Positions 33,148 to 41,769 of a stretch of DNA of 64,000 nt are shown here, piece after piece. The number at the start of each line of letters is the position of its first letter. Within the stretch, counting starts at the first letter, position 1. Made by a program: the position numbers and the translations under genes. The notes beneath the pieces are model-generated. The model ran no database searches and was not told the origin of the DNA. It saw only the letters and a program-made list of their open reading frames with translations. Origin of the DNA: Streptosporangium oxazolinicum (GTDB lineage: Bacteria; Actinomycetota; Actinomycetes; Streptosporangiales; Streptosporangiaceae); assembly GCF_039537505.1 (NCBI RefSeq), contig NZ_BAABAQ010000001.1, forward strand, positions 744,001-808,000, written 5' to 3'.

Positions 33148-34320
33148 ATGACCGCAGTACTCGCCGGTGCGATGATCGCCGTGGTGATCGGTTCGGGGGG
33201 CGTGCAGCCGGTGGTGGCCGACAGGGCCGGAGCCTCGTTGCAGGCCGGGGTGGACGCCGTCCACCAGGCCGGCGCGGTCGGGGTGCTCGCCGAGACACGG
33301 GACGGGCACGGCCGGGCGGCGGCCCGGAACGGGGTCGCCGAACTGGGGAGCCGGACGCCCGTCCCGTGGAGCGGCTACTTCCGCATCGGGAGCACCACCA
33401 AGACCTTCACCGCGGTGGTCCTGCTGCAACTGGTCGGCGAGGGCAGGCTCAAGCTGACCGACACGGTGGAGCGCTGGCTGCCCGGTGTGGTCGACGGCAA
33501 CGGGAACGACGGCCGCGGGATCGCCGTCAAGAACCTGCTGCGCCACACCAGCGGCCTCAACGACTGGAACGGCGAGGTGCCGATCGCCAAGGAGCCCACG
33601 CCGCGGAAGTATCTCGAAGAACGGTTCCGTCTCTACCGGCCGGAGCAGCAGGTGAGACTCGCGATGCGCAAACCGCCCATGTGGACCCCCGACCCCGGTG
33701 ACCCCGCCGGGGAGAGGCGGTGGGCCTACTCCAACACCAACTACACGCTGGCGGGCATGGTCGTCGAGAAGGTGACGGGCAACCCGCTGGAGCACGAGGT
33801 GCACGAGCGGATCATCGCGCCCCTGGGGCTGCGGCACACCATGACCGGCGCCACGGCCTACGTGCCGCACCCCCATGCCCACGCCTACCTGCAGTTTCCC
33901 GGTCGCACCGACCTGACCGACACCACGGTCATGGCCGACGGCGGCTCCGGGGACGGGGGCATGGTCAGCACGACGGGTGACGTGACGACGTTCTTCCGCG
34001 CCCTGCTCTCCGGACGGCTGCTGCGCCCGTCGGAGCTGAACGAGATGAAGGACACCGTCCCGGCCGAGGACTACGACGGGACGCCCGGTACGCGGTACGG
34101 GCTCGGGCTGGCCTGGCGCCCGGTCCCGGGCTGCGCGGGCGGTGTCTGGAGCCACCACGGCAACTCTCCCGGCATGGGCTCACGCAACGGCGTGACCGGC
34201 GACGGCCGTAGGGCGATCGCGATGTTCATCTCCACGCAGCGGACCGACGAACGACAGCTCCGGCAGGACACGGCCGCTCGCGAGCTGATCGACGGCACGC
34301 TGTGCGGTGCGGGCTCCTGA
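33148..34320 (+). CDS. Exported serine hydrolase (class C beta-lactamase / D-Ala-D-Ala carboxypeptidase fold), second copy
   Basis: A 390-residue hydrolase of the same family as the gene at 4072. The N-terminus is a short signal or anchor (MTAVLAGAMIAVVIGSGG). SxxK is S82-T-T-K85, YxN is Y194-S-N196, and the third motif is H337-G-N. Shared blocks GNGNDGR, LRHTSGL and YSNTNY show it is a paralog. ATG 33148 follows a GGAG site; the GTG at 33118 lacks one. Probable targets are peptidoglycan-type D-amino peptides or esters. It is a single gene with no obvious partner. Confidence 0.85.
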   Translation: MTAVLAGAMIAVVIGSGGVQPVVADRAGASLQAGVDAVHQAGAVGVLAETRDGHGRAAARNGVAELGSRTPVPWSGYFRIGSTTKTFTAVVLLQLVGEGRLKLTDTVERWLPGVVDGNGNDGRGIAVKNLLRHTSGLNDWNGEVPIAKEPTPRKYLEERFRLYRPEQQVRLAMRKPPMWTPDPGDPAGERRWAYSNTNYTLAGMVVEKVTGNPLEHEVHERIIAPLGLRHTMTGATAYVPHPHAHAYLQFPGRTDLTDTTVMADGGSGDGGMVSTTGDVTTFFRALLSGRLLRPSELNEMKDTVPAEDYDGTPGTRYGLGLAWRPVPGCAGGVWSHHGNSPGMGSRNGVTGDGRRAIAMFISTQRTDERQLRQDTAARELIDGTLCGAGS

Positions 34321-34346
34321 CCCGCGGCTCGCCGGGGACCGCGACG

Positions 34347-34832
34347 TCACGAGGGGATCGAGGGGGTCGAGGGGGTCGAGGGGGTCGAGGCGGGGAGGAT
34401 GGCGGCGCAGATCTCTCTTAGTTGGCCGAGTTGGTCAGGGGTCAGGCGGTCGAACAGCGTCTGACGTACGGCCTCGACATGGCCGGGGGCGGCGGCGGTG
34501 AGGACCGCGAAACCCTGGTCGGTGAGGACGGCCCAGCTCACGCGCCTGTCGACGGCGCACGGCTCGCGCCGCACCCAGCCGCGCTCCTCCAGCCGTTTCA
34601 CCGCGTGCGACAGGCGGCTCTGCGAGGAGCCGACCTCCGCCGCCAGCTCGCTCATCCGCATCGTGCGACCGGGCGCCTCGGAGAGCTTCACCAGCACGGC
34701 GTAGTAGGCGTGCGGCATGCCGGAGTCTCGCTGCAGCTGCCGGTCCAGCTCCTCCTGGACGAGCTGCGAGGCGGCCAGGAACGCGCGCCAGGTGCGCTGC
34801 TCGTCGTCGTCCAGCCATCGCGTCACGGCCAC
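34347..34832 (-). CDS. MarR-family transcriptional regulator
   Basis: A 161-residue MarR regulator with the winged helix at about residues 45-105: RTMRMSELAAEVGSSQSRLS, HAVKRLEERGWV, and the wing RREPCAVDRRVSWAVLT. The dimer helices are at both ends. The C-terminus ends in a Ser-Thr-Pro repeat coded by a 9-bp tandem repeat (34351-34386). It is divergent from a VOC gene, with two mirror-image operators between them, so it very likely represses itself and that gene. Confidence 0.92.
   Translation of the reverse strand: MAVTRWLDDDEQRTWRAFLAASQLVQEELDRQLQRDSGMPHAYYAVLVKLSEAPGRTMRMSELAAEVGSSQSRLSHAVKRLEERGWVRREPCAVDRRVSWAVLTDQGFAVLTAAAPGHVEAVRQTLFDRLTPDQLGQLREICAAILPASTPSTPSTPSIPS
34351..34386 (-). 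repeat. 9-bp tandem repeat in the 3' end of the marR-type gene
   Basis: Four copies of gagggggtc (first copy gaggggatc) encode the C-terminal Ser-Thr-Pro units. The unit length is a multiple of three, so copy-number changes keep the frame. Confidence 0.9.
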
Positions 34833-34838
34833 AGCTTA

Positions 34839-34883
34839 CTTGAACTCTCAAGAAAGCAGGGGTAATCTACTTGAGAGTTCAAG
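34839..34883. promoter_or_regulatory. Paired MarR operators
   Basis: CTTGAACTCTCAAG at 34839-34852 and CTTGAGAGTTCAAG at 34870-34883 are exact reverse complements of each other. Each is itself an imperfect palindrome (CTTGA/TCAAG). They are 31 bp apart centre to centre, close to three helical turns, in the 66-bp gap between the MarR and VOC genes. This fits two cooperating regulator dimers. Confidence 0.75.
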
Positions 34884-34898
34884 CTTTTGGGAGGAACC

Positions 34899-35408
34899 AT
34901 GCCGGTTCAGCGACTCAACCACGCCGTTCTCTTCGTACGCGACGTGGAGCGCAGCGTCGCGTTCTACCGGGAGGCCCTCGGCTTCAGGATGGTCATGGGC
35001 ATGCCGCGTGCCGCGTTTCTTCAGGCTTCGGGGTCCAGCAACGACCACGACCTCGGCCTTTTCGAGATCGGCGCGCAGGCGGGCCCCTCGGGGGCCGGGC
35101 GCTCGACCGTCGGCCTCTACCACCTGGCCTGGGAGGTCGACACCCTCGCGGAGCTGGAGCGGATCGCCCTCAAGCTCGGCGAGCTCGACGCCCTCGTCGG
35201 CGCCTCCGACCACTCCACCACCAAGGCCCTGTACGCCAAGGACCCCGACGGGCTGGAGTTCGAGGTCTCCTGGCTGGTCCCCGCCGACCTTCTCACCGAG
35301 GAGGTGCTGAGCGGGCGCTCCGGCATCAAGCCCCTTGACATCGCCAAGGAGAAGGAGCGGTACGGCGCCGAGACCCGCGGTGGCCTCGGGGTCTCGATCC
35401 CCGTCTGA
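34899..35408 (+). CDS. VOC (glyoxalase/extradiol dioxygenase-like) family protein
   Basis: A 169-residue vicinal-oxygen-chelate protein with two beta-alpha-beta-beta-beta modules. The metal ligands are His in LNHAVLFVRDVERS, His in LYHLAWEV and Glu in LEFEVSW. The first module has SVAFYREALGFR. It resembles catechol-2,3-dioxygenase-like or thiol-transferase members, but the reaction cannot be fixed. GGGAGG precedes ATG 34899. It is controlled by the divergent MarR protein and may help detoxify the compound that MarR senses. Confidence 0.88.
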   Translation: MPVQRLNHAVLFVRDVERSVAFYREALGFRMVMGMPRAAFLQASGSSNDHDLGLFEIGAQAGPSGAGRSTVGLYHLAWEVDTLAELERIALKLGELDALVGASDHSTTKALYAKDPDGLEFEVSWLVPADLLTEEVLSGRSGIKPLDIAKEKERYGAETRGGLGVSIPV

Positions 35409-35448
35409 TCGTTCCAAACGGCGCGGGGACCCGGACGGGGAGGAGGGG

Positions 35449-35488
35449 GTGATCCGGCGAAGGCCTCCCCAGCCCTCCGCCGGATCAC
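35449..35488. terminator. Hairpin between convergent VOC and asparaginase genes
   Basis: A perfect 11-bp stem, gtgatccggcg (35449-35459) and cgccggatcac (35478-35488), with an 18-base loop, 41 bp after the VOC stop. Confidence 0.6.
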
Positions 35489-35603
35489 GGACTCCACCGA
35501 CGTGCCCGCACAGCTCGGGGATACTCCCCTTTTCGCAGTTTTTACCTATCCGTAAATCGTTTCACGAAGCGTCGGAGCCTGACCTCCCGGAGCTCTCGGA
35601 GTG

Positions 35604-36575
35604 TCAGAGCCTGCGGAACCAGTCGCGTACGGCGTCGATCCCGCCGGTCCCCAGGGCGACCATCAGCGCGCACCGCGCCTTCGCGGGCGCCAGGCCACGG
35701 GCCCCGATCGCCCCGACGTGCGCGGCGAGCCCCGCGCCGAAGCGCATCTCGTCGAGCGGGACCGCGTGGGTACGGCACCTCGACGCGACGACCACCGGGA
35801 TCCCCCACTCCGTCAGCTCGGCGATCGTCGTGAAGAGCTCGACCGGCACGTTGCCCAGGCCGGTCCCCTCCAGGACGACGCCCTGGGCCCCGGCGTCCAC
35901 GACGGCGGTGAGCAGCGCGGGGGCGATCCCCGGATAGGTCTTGATCAGGGCGATGTCCGACGCCGGGTCCCCCACGAACGCGGGCGGCCGGGGCGGCGGG
36001 GCGGACAGCGTCTCGACCCGGCCACCGGTCACCCGGCCCAGCACGGGGAAGGGGGCCGACGAGAACGCCGCGACGCTCGTGGCGTCGACCTTGGCGACCC
36101 AGCGGGCCGCGTGGATCTCGTCGTTGACGCACACGACGGCCCCGGCACCGCGCGACGAGCCGTCGGCGGCGGCGACGATGGAGGAGACGAGGTTGCGCGG
36201 GCCGTCCGGAGACAGCTCGTCCAGGGGGCGTACGGCGCCGGTCAGCACGATGGCGCCGCGCTCCGCCGCCCGGCCCGCGAGCAGGTCCACGAGGTACGCG
36301 GTCTCCTCCAGCGTGTCGGTGCCGTGAGTGATCACGACGCCGTCGAATCCACGGTCCAGGATCGCCAAGCGCGCCCTGCGGGCCAGTTCCAGCATGGTCG
36401 AGGGCGACATGTCCCAGCTGGGCTCCGCCATCACGTCCTCGACCACCACGTCCGCCGTGATCGCGCCCGGCGGGAGCGCCCGCAGGAGTTCGGTGCCGGA
36501 CAGGACGCCTGGGCGGCCGGGGGCGTACGAGTGGGCGATGGTGTCACCGGTCGCCAGCAGCAGCACACGCTTCAA
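35604..36575 (-). CDS. Asparaginase
   Basis: A 323-residue cytoplasmic L-asparaginase hydrolysing asparagine to aspartate and ammonia. The first catalytic Thr is T12 in LLATGDTIA (GD replaces the usual GG). The second active-site block is VITHGTDTLEETAYL (T86, D87), and LSPDGPRNL matches the SADGP region. No signal peptide is seen, so it is a cytosolic form. A dyad at 36620-36649 lies in its promoter region. Confidence 0.92.
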   Translation of the reverse strand: MKRVLLLATGDTIAHSYAPGRPGVLSGTELLRALPPGAITADVVVEDVMAEPSWDMSPSTMLELARRARLAILDRGFDGVVITHGTDTLEETAYLVDLLAGRAAERGAIVLTGAVRPLDELSPDGPRNLVSSIVAAADGSSRGAGAVVCVNDEIHAARWVAKVDATSVAAFSSAPFPVLGRVTGGRVETLSAPPPRPPAFVGDPASDIALIKTYPGIAPALLTAVVDAGAQGVVLEGTGLGNVPVELFTTIAELTEWGIPVVVASRCRTHAVPLDEMRFGAGLAAHVGAIGARGLAPAKARCALMVALGTGGIDAVRDWFRRL

Positions 36576-36619
36576 GGGGACGATCCCTCCGATGGGCCGC
36601 GTTCAGGTCGTCTCCATTT

Positions 36620-36649
36620 ATAACCCAGGACTACCCCCATTGGGGTTAT
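36620..36649 (-). promoter_or_regulatory. Dyad upstream of the asparaginase gene
   Basis: ATAACCC (36620-36626) and GGGTTAT (36643-36649) form a 7-bp inverted repeat, and CCCCATTGGGG (36635-36645) is a second perfect palindrome overlapping its right arm. They lie 45-74 bp before the start codon. No matching regulator gene is next to it. Confidence 0.4.
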
Positions 36650-36857
36650 CTTTGGTGTCGCAGGCTGGGTACGGCCCGGCCGATGGGGGCGAGCGTTCCA
36701 GAGGTGGCGAAACACGGGTCGTCGAGCGCGTCGTCCCACTGGTTTTTCCGGTGACGGCGAGGTGGTCCTCCATGGCCGCCGATCAGAGGTTTCGGCGCCG
36801 CTTCCGGCTCTTCGATCAAAAGCCCCAGCTCTTCGGTCAAAAGCCCTGGCGCTCCGT

Positions 36858-37709
36858 TCAGGAGTTCCGGTACCGCTCCCGGTCCGGGGAGCGTGTCAGT
36901 TCTCCGGCGAGCCCGGCTCCGGGGTCGGCGAGCCCGTCGCTCCGGAAGAGCGCGTGGGCCGCCTCCCGCGTCCCGTCGTCCTGCCTCGCCCTCGTCACGA
37001 ACTCCTCCGGGGTCTGCCCGAACAGGCGCCGCAGTTTCGCGGAGCGCGCCAGCAGGCGTCCGATCAGCTCCGGCTGGGGAACGAGACGCAGCGGCTCGCC
37101 CTCCTCGTCCACCAGGCATCCGTGTCTGCCCGCGTAGACGTGGCACGACGGAAGCGCCTCCCCGGAGGAGAGGGTGACGGGGAAGGAGTGCGGGGGCAAC
37201 GGGAGCCGGAGGTAGTTCGGCTCGGTCGCGTCCAGCGCGGCGAGCTGGGTGTCGTCCACCCACACCACGAACAGGCGTGACGACCCCGGCGCCCTGATGG
37301 GCGCGGCGGGCAGGTAGGCGTTCCTGCTGACGTGCGCCGACACCCCCGGGGCGACGCCGTGCACGGTGGCCGGGGTGAGCGGGACGACGGGCCGGATCCC
37401 GGCGGCGGTGAACTTGCGGCGCAGCTGGCCCGGCGCGGCGTTGGACCCCACCGCGACCACCGGGTGGCGCGCCTCCAGCGGCCTCGCGCCGAGGCCCGCC
37501 AGGTGGTCGGCGAGCCGCGCGTCCCGGCTCCCGGACCCGACCCGCCAGCCACCGAGGGGACCGGCCTCCTCGGACATCGGCAGGAAGCGGTCGTCGGCCA
37601 GCAGGCCCGCCCCCGAGGGGAGACGGCCGGGGTAGGTCAGGGGCTTGGACATCGGGTCGTCGGCGAGAAGCCGGGGAAGATCGACAGTGCCGGGGAAGCC
37701 GGGGAGCAT
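36858..37709 (-). CDS. Gamma-glutamylcyclotransferase-fold hypothetical protein
   Basis: A 283-residue cytoplasmic protein. HPVVAVGSNAAPGQLRRKF is reminiscent of the YGSN phosphate-like loop of gamma-glutamylcyclotransferase/AIG2 proteins. LDATEPNYLRLPL resembles the E-x-Y segment of that fold, preceded by LFVVWVDDTQLAAL. N- and C-terminal extensions are unrecognised. The start is uncertain: ATG 37709 is used, but the frame is open to ATG 37781 and neither has a good ribosome site. Function unknown. Confidence 0.6.
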   Translation of the reverse strand: MLPGFPGTVDLPRLLADDPMSKPLTYPGRLPSGAGLLADDRFLPMSEEAGPLGGWRVGSGSRDARLADHLAGLGARPLEARHPVVAVGSNAAPGQLRRKFTAAGIRPVVPLTPATVHGVAPGVSAHVSRNAYLPAAPIRAPGSSRLFVVWVDDTQLAALDATEPNYLRLPLPPHSFPVTLSSGEALPSCHVYAGRHGCLVDEEGEPLRLVPQPELIGRLLARSAKLRRLFGQTPEEFVTRARQDDGTREAAHALFRSDGLADPGAGLAGELTRSPDRERYRNS

Positions 37710-37952
37710 GGCCCGACCGGGAGGCGGTCGGCCTGTCGCCCACCCCGCGCCATGCCGTCCGACATGTTCGAGGGGGACCATCCCTCAAGGTTATGTGAAG
37801 GGGGCAAATGTCCCCGTACATCGTAAAAAGTGAGGTCGGACAGCCGCGTGGTCACCGCGACGCGGCTCGCGCCGGGGGGTGGGGTTTTCCCCACCTTTTT
37901 CCGGGATACCTCGCCCCTGTGTCCGGGCCGCCACGGTCCCTACGGTGGTCCT

Positions 37953-39191
37953 ATGACCGCGATCGAGATGACCACCCCCTGGGAGAGGATCAGTGCCCAC
38001 TGGTCCGCACGGGCCTGGCTCCGCACCGCGCACCTGGTGACGGGCGTGCCGGTCGCCCTGCTGGGCGCGGGGGTGATCTCGGCGCTGGTGGCGGCGTCGG
38101 TGTTGCTGGTGTGGACCGTGGTGGTCCCGGTGATCGCGCTGCTGCTGTTCTTCTGGGTCGTCCGGCTGCTCACCCTGGTGCAGCGGTCCCGGTTCGCCGC
38201 CTTCCTCGACGTCGACATCCTCCCGGTCCCGCGCCGTCCCCTGAGCATGAACCCGTTCAGGCGGCTGCTCCAGGAGGCCAGGACGCGGAGCACCTGGCGC
38301 CGGCTCGGATACCACCTGCTGGCCCCGCTGGTCAGCGGCGTCGGCGCCCTCTCCGTCGTCGGGGCGTGGGCGGGCGGCCTGGTCACCGCCGGGCTCGCCG
38401 TGCGGTACTGGGCGATGGAGGAGAGCTGGCGGAGCGTGGCGTTCGTCCTCGTCTCGGGGGCCCTGCTCGTCGCGGCGCCGTGGGTGGCCCGCGGGTTCGC
38501 GGTGCTGGACGTGATCGCCGCCGAGGCCCTGCTCGGCCCCAGCCTGAGCGACCAGCTGGTCCAGCGGGTCGAGACGCTGCGGGAGAGCCGTGCCGAGGTG
38601 GTGGACGCCGCGGACGCCGAGCGCCGCCGCATCGAGCGGGATCTGCACGACGGCACCCAGCAGCGGCTGGTGTCATTGGCGATGAACCTGGGCATGGCCC
38701 GCGCCACCCTCACCGACCTGCCGGAACCCGCGCGCGAGGTGATCGTCCAGGCGCACGAGGAGGCCAAGCAGGCCCTGAAGGAGCTGCGCGACTTCGTCCG
38801 GGGGCTGCACCCGGCCGTACTCAACGACCAGGGCCTGGACGCGGCGCTGTCCGGCCTCGCCGCGTCGGCCCCGTTCCCCGTACGGCTGAGCGTCGACATC
38901 TCCGAGCGGGTCTCCCCCACGGTCGAGGCGGTGGCGTTCTTCGTCGTGTCCGAGGCGCTGACCAACATCACCAAGCACGCGGGGGCGTCCGGCGCCGAGG
39001 TCACCGTCACCCGTCTCGGCGACCGCCTCCACGTGGCCGTCGGCGACGACGGCCACGGCGGCGCGGACCCGGACCGGGGGACCGGCCTGCGCGGCCTGTC
39101 CCGCCGGGTCGGCTCCGTGGACGGCATCCTGTACGTCGACAGCCCGCTCGGCGGGCCGACGACGATCAGAGTGGAGCTACCGTGCGCGTAG
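37953..39191 (+). CDS. Two-component sensor histidine kinase (HisKA_3 type)
   Basis: A 412-residue membrane kinase of the NarL-partner class. The N-terminal half is a membrane sensor domain with about four hydrophobic segments. The phosphoacceptor is H232 in IERDLHDGTQQRLV. The ATPase domain has the N box (SEALTNITKHAG) and the GDDGHGG and GTGLRGLSRRV loops. ATG 37953 begins the protein-like part; the frame is open further upstream but without protein character. The 3' end overlaps the response regulator by ten bases, so they are a cognate pair. Confidence 0.93.
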   Translation: MTAIEMTTPWERISAHWSARAWLRTAHLVTGVPVALLGAGVISALVAASVLLVWTVVVPVIALLLFFWVVRLLTLVQRSRFAAFLDVDILPVPRRPLSMNPFRRLLQEARTRSTWRRLGYHLLAPLVSGVGALSVVGAWAGGLVTAGLAVRYWAMEESWRSVAFVLVSGALLVAAPWVARGFAVLDVIAAEALLGPSLSDQLVQRVETLRESRAEVVDAADAERRRIERDLHDGTQQRLVSLAMNLGMARATLTDLPEPAREVIVQAHEEAKQALKELRDFVRGLHPAVLNDQGLDAALSGLAASAPFPVRLSVDISERVSPTVEAVAFFVVSEALTNITKHAGASGAEVTVTRLGDRLHVAVGDDGHGGADPDRGTGLRGLSRRVGSVDGILYVDSPLGGPTTIRVELPCA

Positions 39192-39823
39192 TGCTCGCCG
39201 AGGACTCCGTACTGCTGAGAGAGGGCCTCGTCCGCCTGCTCGGCTCGGCGGGCATCGAGGTCGTGGCCGCCGTGTCCGACGCGGAGGGACTGCTGCGCGC
39301 CGTGGATGAGCACGTCCCCGACCTCGTCGTCACCGACGTGCGAATGCCGCCCTCGCACACCGACGAGGGCCTGCGCGCGGCGCTCGTCCTGCGCCGCCAA
39401 CGGCCGACGCTCGCGATCCTCGTGCTCTCCCAGTACGTCGAGGAGCGCTACGCCACCCAGCTGCTGTCCACCGCGACCAGCGGGGTCGGCTACCTGCTCA
39501 AGGACCGGGTGGCCGACGTCGAGGAGTTTCTCGACGCGCTGCGCCGGGTCGCCGCCGGAGGCACCGCCCTGGATCCCGAGGTCGTCGCCCAGCTGCTGCT
39601 GCGCAGGCACAGCGACCCGCTGGACCGGCTGACCCGCAGGGAGCACGAGGTGCTCTCACTGATCGCGGAGGGCCGCTCCAACACCGGGATCGCCGAGGCC
39701 CTGGTGGTGTCCGAGAGCGCGGTCGGCAAGCACATCAACAACATCTTCACCAAGCTCGACCTCTCCGGCGCCGACAAGGACCACCGCCGGGTACTCGCCG
39801 TCCTGCGATTCCTAAAGGTTTGA
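39182..39823 (+). CDS. NarL/LuxR-type response regulator
   Basis: A 213-residue response regulator paired with the kinase upstream. The receiver domain has the acidic pair (AED), D52 in VVTDVRMPP as phosphoacceptor, and the conserved Lys in YLLKDRV. The LuxR-type HTH is at the C-terminus (LTRREHEVLSLIAEGRSNTG, then VSESAVGKHINNIFTKL). GTG 39182 lies within the kinase gene's end. The following DUF4097 gene starts 4 bp later, so it belongs to the same operon. Confidence 0.94.
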   Translation: MRVVLAEDSVLLREGLVRLLGSAGIEVVAAVSDAEGLLRAVDEHVPDLVVTDVRMPPSHTDEGLRAALVLRRQRPTLAILVLSQYVEERYATQLLSTATSGVGYLLKDRVADVEEFLDALRRVAAGGTALDPEVVAQLLLRRHSDPLDRLTRREHEVLSLIAEGRSNTGIAEALVVSESAVGKHINNIFTKLDLSGADKDHRRVLAVLRFLKV

Positions 39824-39827
39824 GGAC

Positions 39828-40853
39828 ATGCCGATACGAAACAACGCCCGGATCGCCTGGTTGATCGCCGGAGGGACGCTCACCGCGCTCGTCGTGGCCT
39901 TCACCGCCCTGGCGGTGTGGGTCGAGATCATGACGGTCCGCCGGAGCATGGAGACCACGATGCAGTCCCGGGCGCTCACCGCGCCGGGGATCGTCGTGGA
40001 GACCACGGGCTACGTCAACGTCTCGGTGGTGCCGGGCGCTCCGAAGCGGCTGGATCTGGAGCGGACGCTCTTCTGGACCCTGGACCGGCCGGTGGTCACC
40101 GAGGAGTGGGACGGGCGGACGCTCAGGCTCGACGTCCGCTGCCTCGGCGGCGACGGTCCCGGCGGTCCCGCCTGCCAGACCGACTACATCCTGCGCGTGC
40201 CCGCCGCCACCGACGTCGAGGCGGTGTCCCGCCGCCTCGGGACCGTGTCGGTGAGCGGGATCCAGGGCGACCTGGATCTCTCCACCACCGCCGGTGACGT
40301 GATCGTGGACGGCACGGGGGGCGCGCTGCGGGTGCGGGCGCAGACGGGGAACGTGATCGGCACCGGCCTCGGCACCACCGGGGCCGACGTCGAGACCGGC
40401 ACGGGAGACGTCGAGCTGGGGTTCACGGCCCCGCCGGGCAACGTCAACGCCGTGGTGAGGGCGGCCGGGAACGTGAGGGTGATGGTGCCGGACGGGGAGC
40501 AGTACCAGGATGGCTACGACGTGCGGACCGGCACCGGGAATCCGGAGGGTCGCGACGTGCGGACCGGCACCGGGAACGCGATCGTCGAGGTGCGGCGAGA
40601 CCCGGCCGCCCCACGGCGGATCACCGCCCTGACCGGGATGGGCGAGCTGAGCATTCTCCCGTCCCGAACCGCCGCTTCCCACCCCGCGAGTCCTATGAGT
40701 CCCGCGACTCCCGAAAGCCCCGAAAGCCCCGAAAGCCCCGAGAATCCTGCGAGTCCCGCGACTCCCGAGAACCCCGCGAGTCCCGAAAGCCCCGCGAGTC
40801 CCGCGCGCCCTGCGAGCTCCGTGAACTCCACGAGTCCCGCGTGGGCCCCGTGA
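39828..40853 (+). CDS. Membrane-anchored DUF4097-like beta-repeat protein with Ser/Pro tail
   Basis: A 341-residue protein. One N-terminal membrane segment (about residues 9-33, IAWLIAGGTLTALVVAFTAL) is followed by an extracytoplasmic beta-helix-like domain of the DUF4097/adhesin type. Repeating strands include VSVSGIQGDLDLSTTAGDVI, GALRVRAQTGNVIGTG and VETGTGDVELGFT. The last 60 residues are Ser/Pro/Glu repeats coded by 9-bp units. Directly behind a kinase/regulator pair, it is probably the target or an accessory sensor of that system. The role is inferred. Confidence 0.7.
   Translation: MPIRNNARIAWLIAGGTLTALVVAFTALAVWVEIMTVRRSMETTMQSRALTAPGIVVETTGYVNVSVVPGAPKRLDLERTLFWTLDRPVVTEEWDGRTLRLDVRCLGGDGPGGPACQTDYILRVPAATDVEAVSRRLGTVSVSGIQGDLDLSTTAGDVIVDGTGGALRVRAQTGNVIGTGLGTTGADVETGTGDVELGFTAPPGNVNAVVRAAGNVRVMVPDGEQYQDGYDVRTGTGNPEGRDVRTGTGNAIVEVRRDPAAPRRITALTGMGELSILPSRTAASHPASPMSPATPESPESPESPENPASPATPENPASPESPASPARPASSVNSTSPAWAP
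40683..40830 (+). repeat. 9-bp coding repeat (cccgaaagc/cccgcgagt family)
   Basis: About fourteen degenerate 9-bp units encode the Pro-Glu-Ser / Pro-Ala-Ser tail of the DUF4097-like protein. Confidence 0.8.
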
Positions 40854-40990
40854 ACGCGACGCGGCGAGGAGCGTCCCCCGCCTCCCCGGCAGGGTGGGGT
40901 CGGGCAAGCGGAGCATTGCGCACACAGGTTTGACCAGTTCAAAACCAATGCCGGGGCGTCTCCGTCCGCGCGGAGGACTTGAATCGAGTC

Positions 40991-41620
40991 ATGATTCCCG
41001 CCGACGACCCACAGAGCCGAGCGGTCATCGACATCGCGACGCGGCTCTTCGCGGCGTTCGGTTACGACGGCACGTCACTGCAGGGGATAGCGGAGGCGGC
41101 CGGGGAGGACCCGGCGTGGGTGCAACGGCGGTTCGGGAACAAACACGATCTCTACCTCGCCGTCATCGACCACGCCAGCCGGACGGAACGGGCGGTCGTG
41201 GAGGACGCGCTCAGCGCGCTCCCCGCCACCGACCCCGAGGGGGTCGCCGCCGCCATGTACAACCTCTCCGAGCGCTACCTGGAGTTCTGCCTCACCCACC
41301 CGCAGATCCCCGCGCTGTGGATGCACCGCTGGCTCGGCGACGCCGCCGACATCCCCGACCTGGAGCGGACCTACTCGGTCCCCCTCATCAACTTCACCCG
41401 CGACGCGCTGCGCTCCGCCGCCAGGGCCGGGCTGATCGACGACCAGGTGGACCTGGGTCTGATGGTGCGTACGCTGATCTGGAGCGTGTACGGGTTCCTG
41501 CACGGCGAGACGATCGCCGAGGGGGACCGCTCCGTCTCCTCCGACCCGCAGGCGCGGCAGCGCTTCCTGGCCCATCACCGCCAGCTGGTCGACCGCATGC
41601 TGAGACTCCCGGGCGGCTGA
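40991..41620 (+). CDS. TetR/AcrR-family transcriptional regulator
   Basis: A 209-residue regulator with the TetR helix-turn-helix at residues 10-55 (IDIATRLFAAFGYDGTSLQG, IAEAAG, then RRFGNKHDLYLAVI). The C-terminal ligand domain is helical. The start is ATG 40991; a TTG four codons earlier has GGAGG too close for normal use. No operator pair is obvious. It lies 292 bp before the GH1-LacI gene and is transcribed the same way, but the gap contains its own control sites, so they are probably separate. Confidence 0.88.
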   Translation: MIPADDPQSRAVIDIATRLFAAFGYDGTSLQGIAEAAGEDPAWVQRRFGNKHDLYLAVIDHASRTERAVVEDALSALPATDPEGVAAAMYNLSERYLEFCLTHPQIPALWMHRWLGDAADIPDLERTYSVPLINFTRDALRSAARAGLIDDQVDLGLMVRTLIWSVYGFLHGETIAEGDRSVSSDPQARQRFLAHHRQLVDRMLRLPGG

Positions 41621-41693
41621 TCCCGGGCGCCTGAGAAAGATCCTCTTCAGTTCCGGAACGAGTCTTCACTGACGGATTTCCTCCGAAATACCG

Positions 41694-41722
41694 TGACATG
41701 TCAACACTGCCGATGACATCGG
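41694..41722. promoter_or_regulatory. Two palindromes downstream of the TetR gene
   Basis: TGACATGTCA (41694-41703) and CCGATGACATCGG (41710-41722) are perfect dyads. The first 10-mer is also found at 22125-22134, before the second cvnA. They lie in the 292-bp gap before the GH1-LacI gene. Confidence 0.35.
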
Positions 41723-41755
41723 TTACTGTGTCGCCGATCGTGAATGCGGGCGAGG

Positions 41756-41769
41756 TGGGAGCGCGCCCA
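41756..41769. promoter_or_regulatory. CebR-like LacI-family operator
   Basis: TGGGAGCGCGCCCA differs at one base from TGGGAGCGCTCCCA, the palindrome bound by the Streptomyces cellobiose repressor CebR. It is about 145 bp before the GH1-LacI start. A second, looser dyad (TGGGATGCTTCCA) follows at 41822-41834. Both are natural targets for the LacI half of the fusion. Confidence 0.65.
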
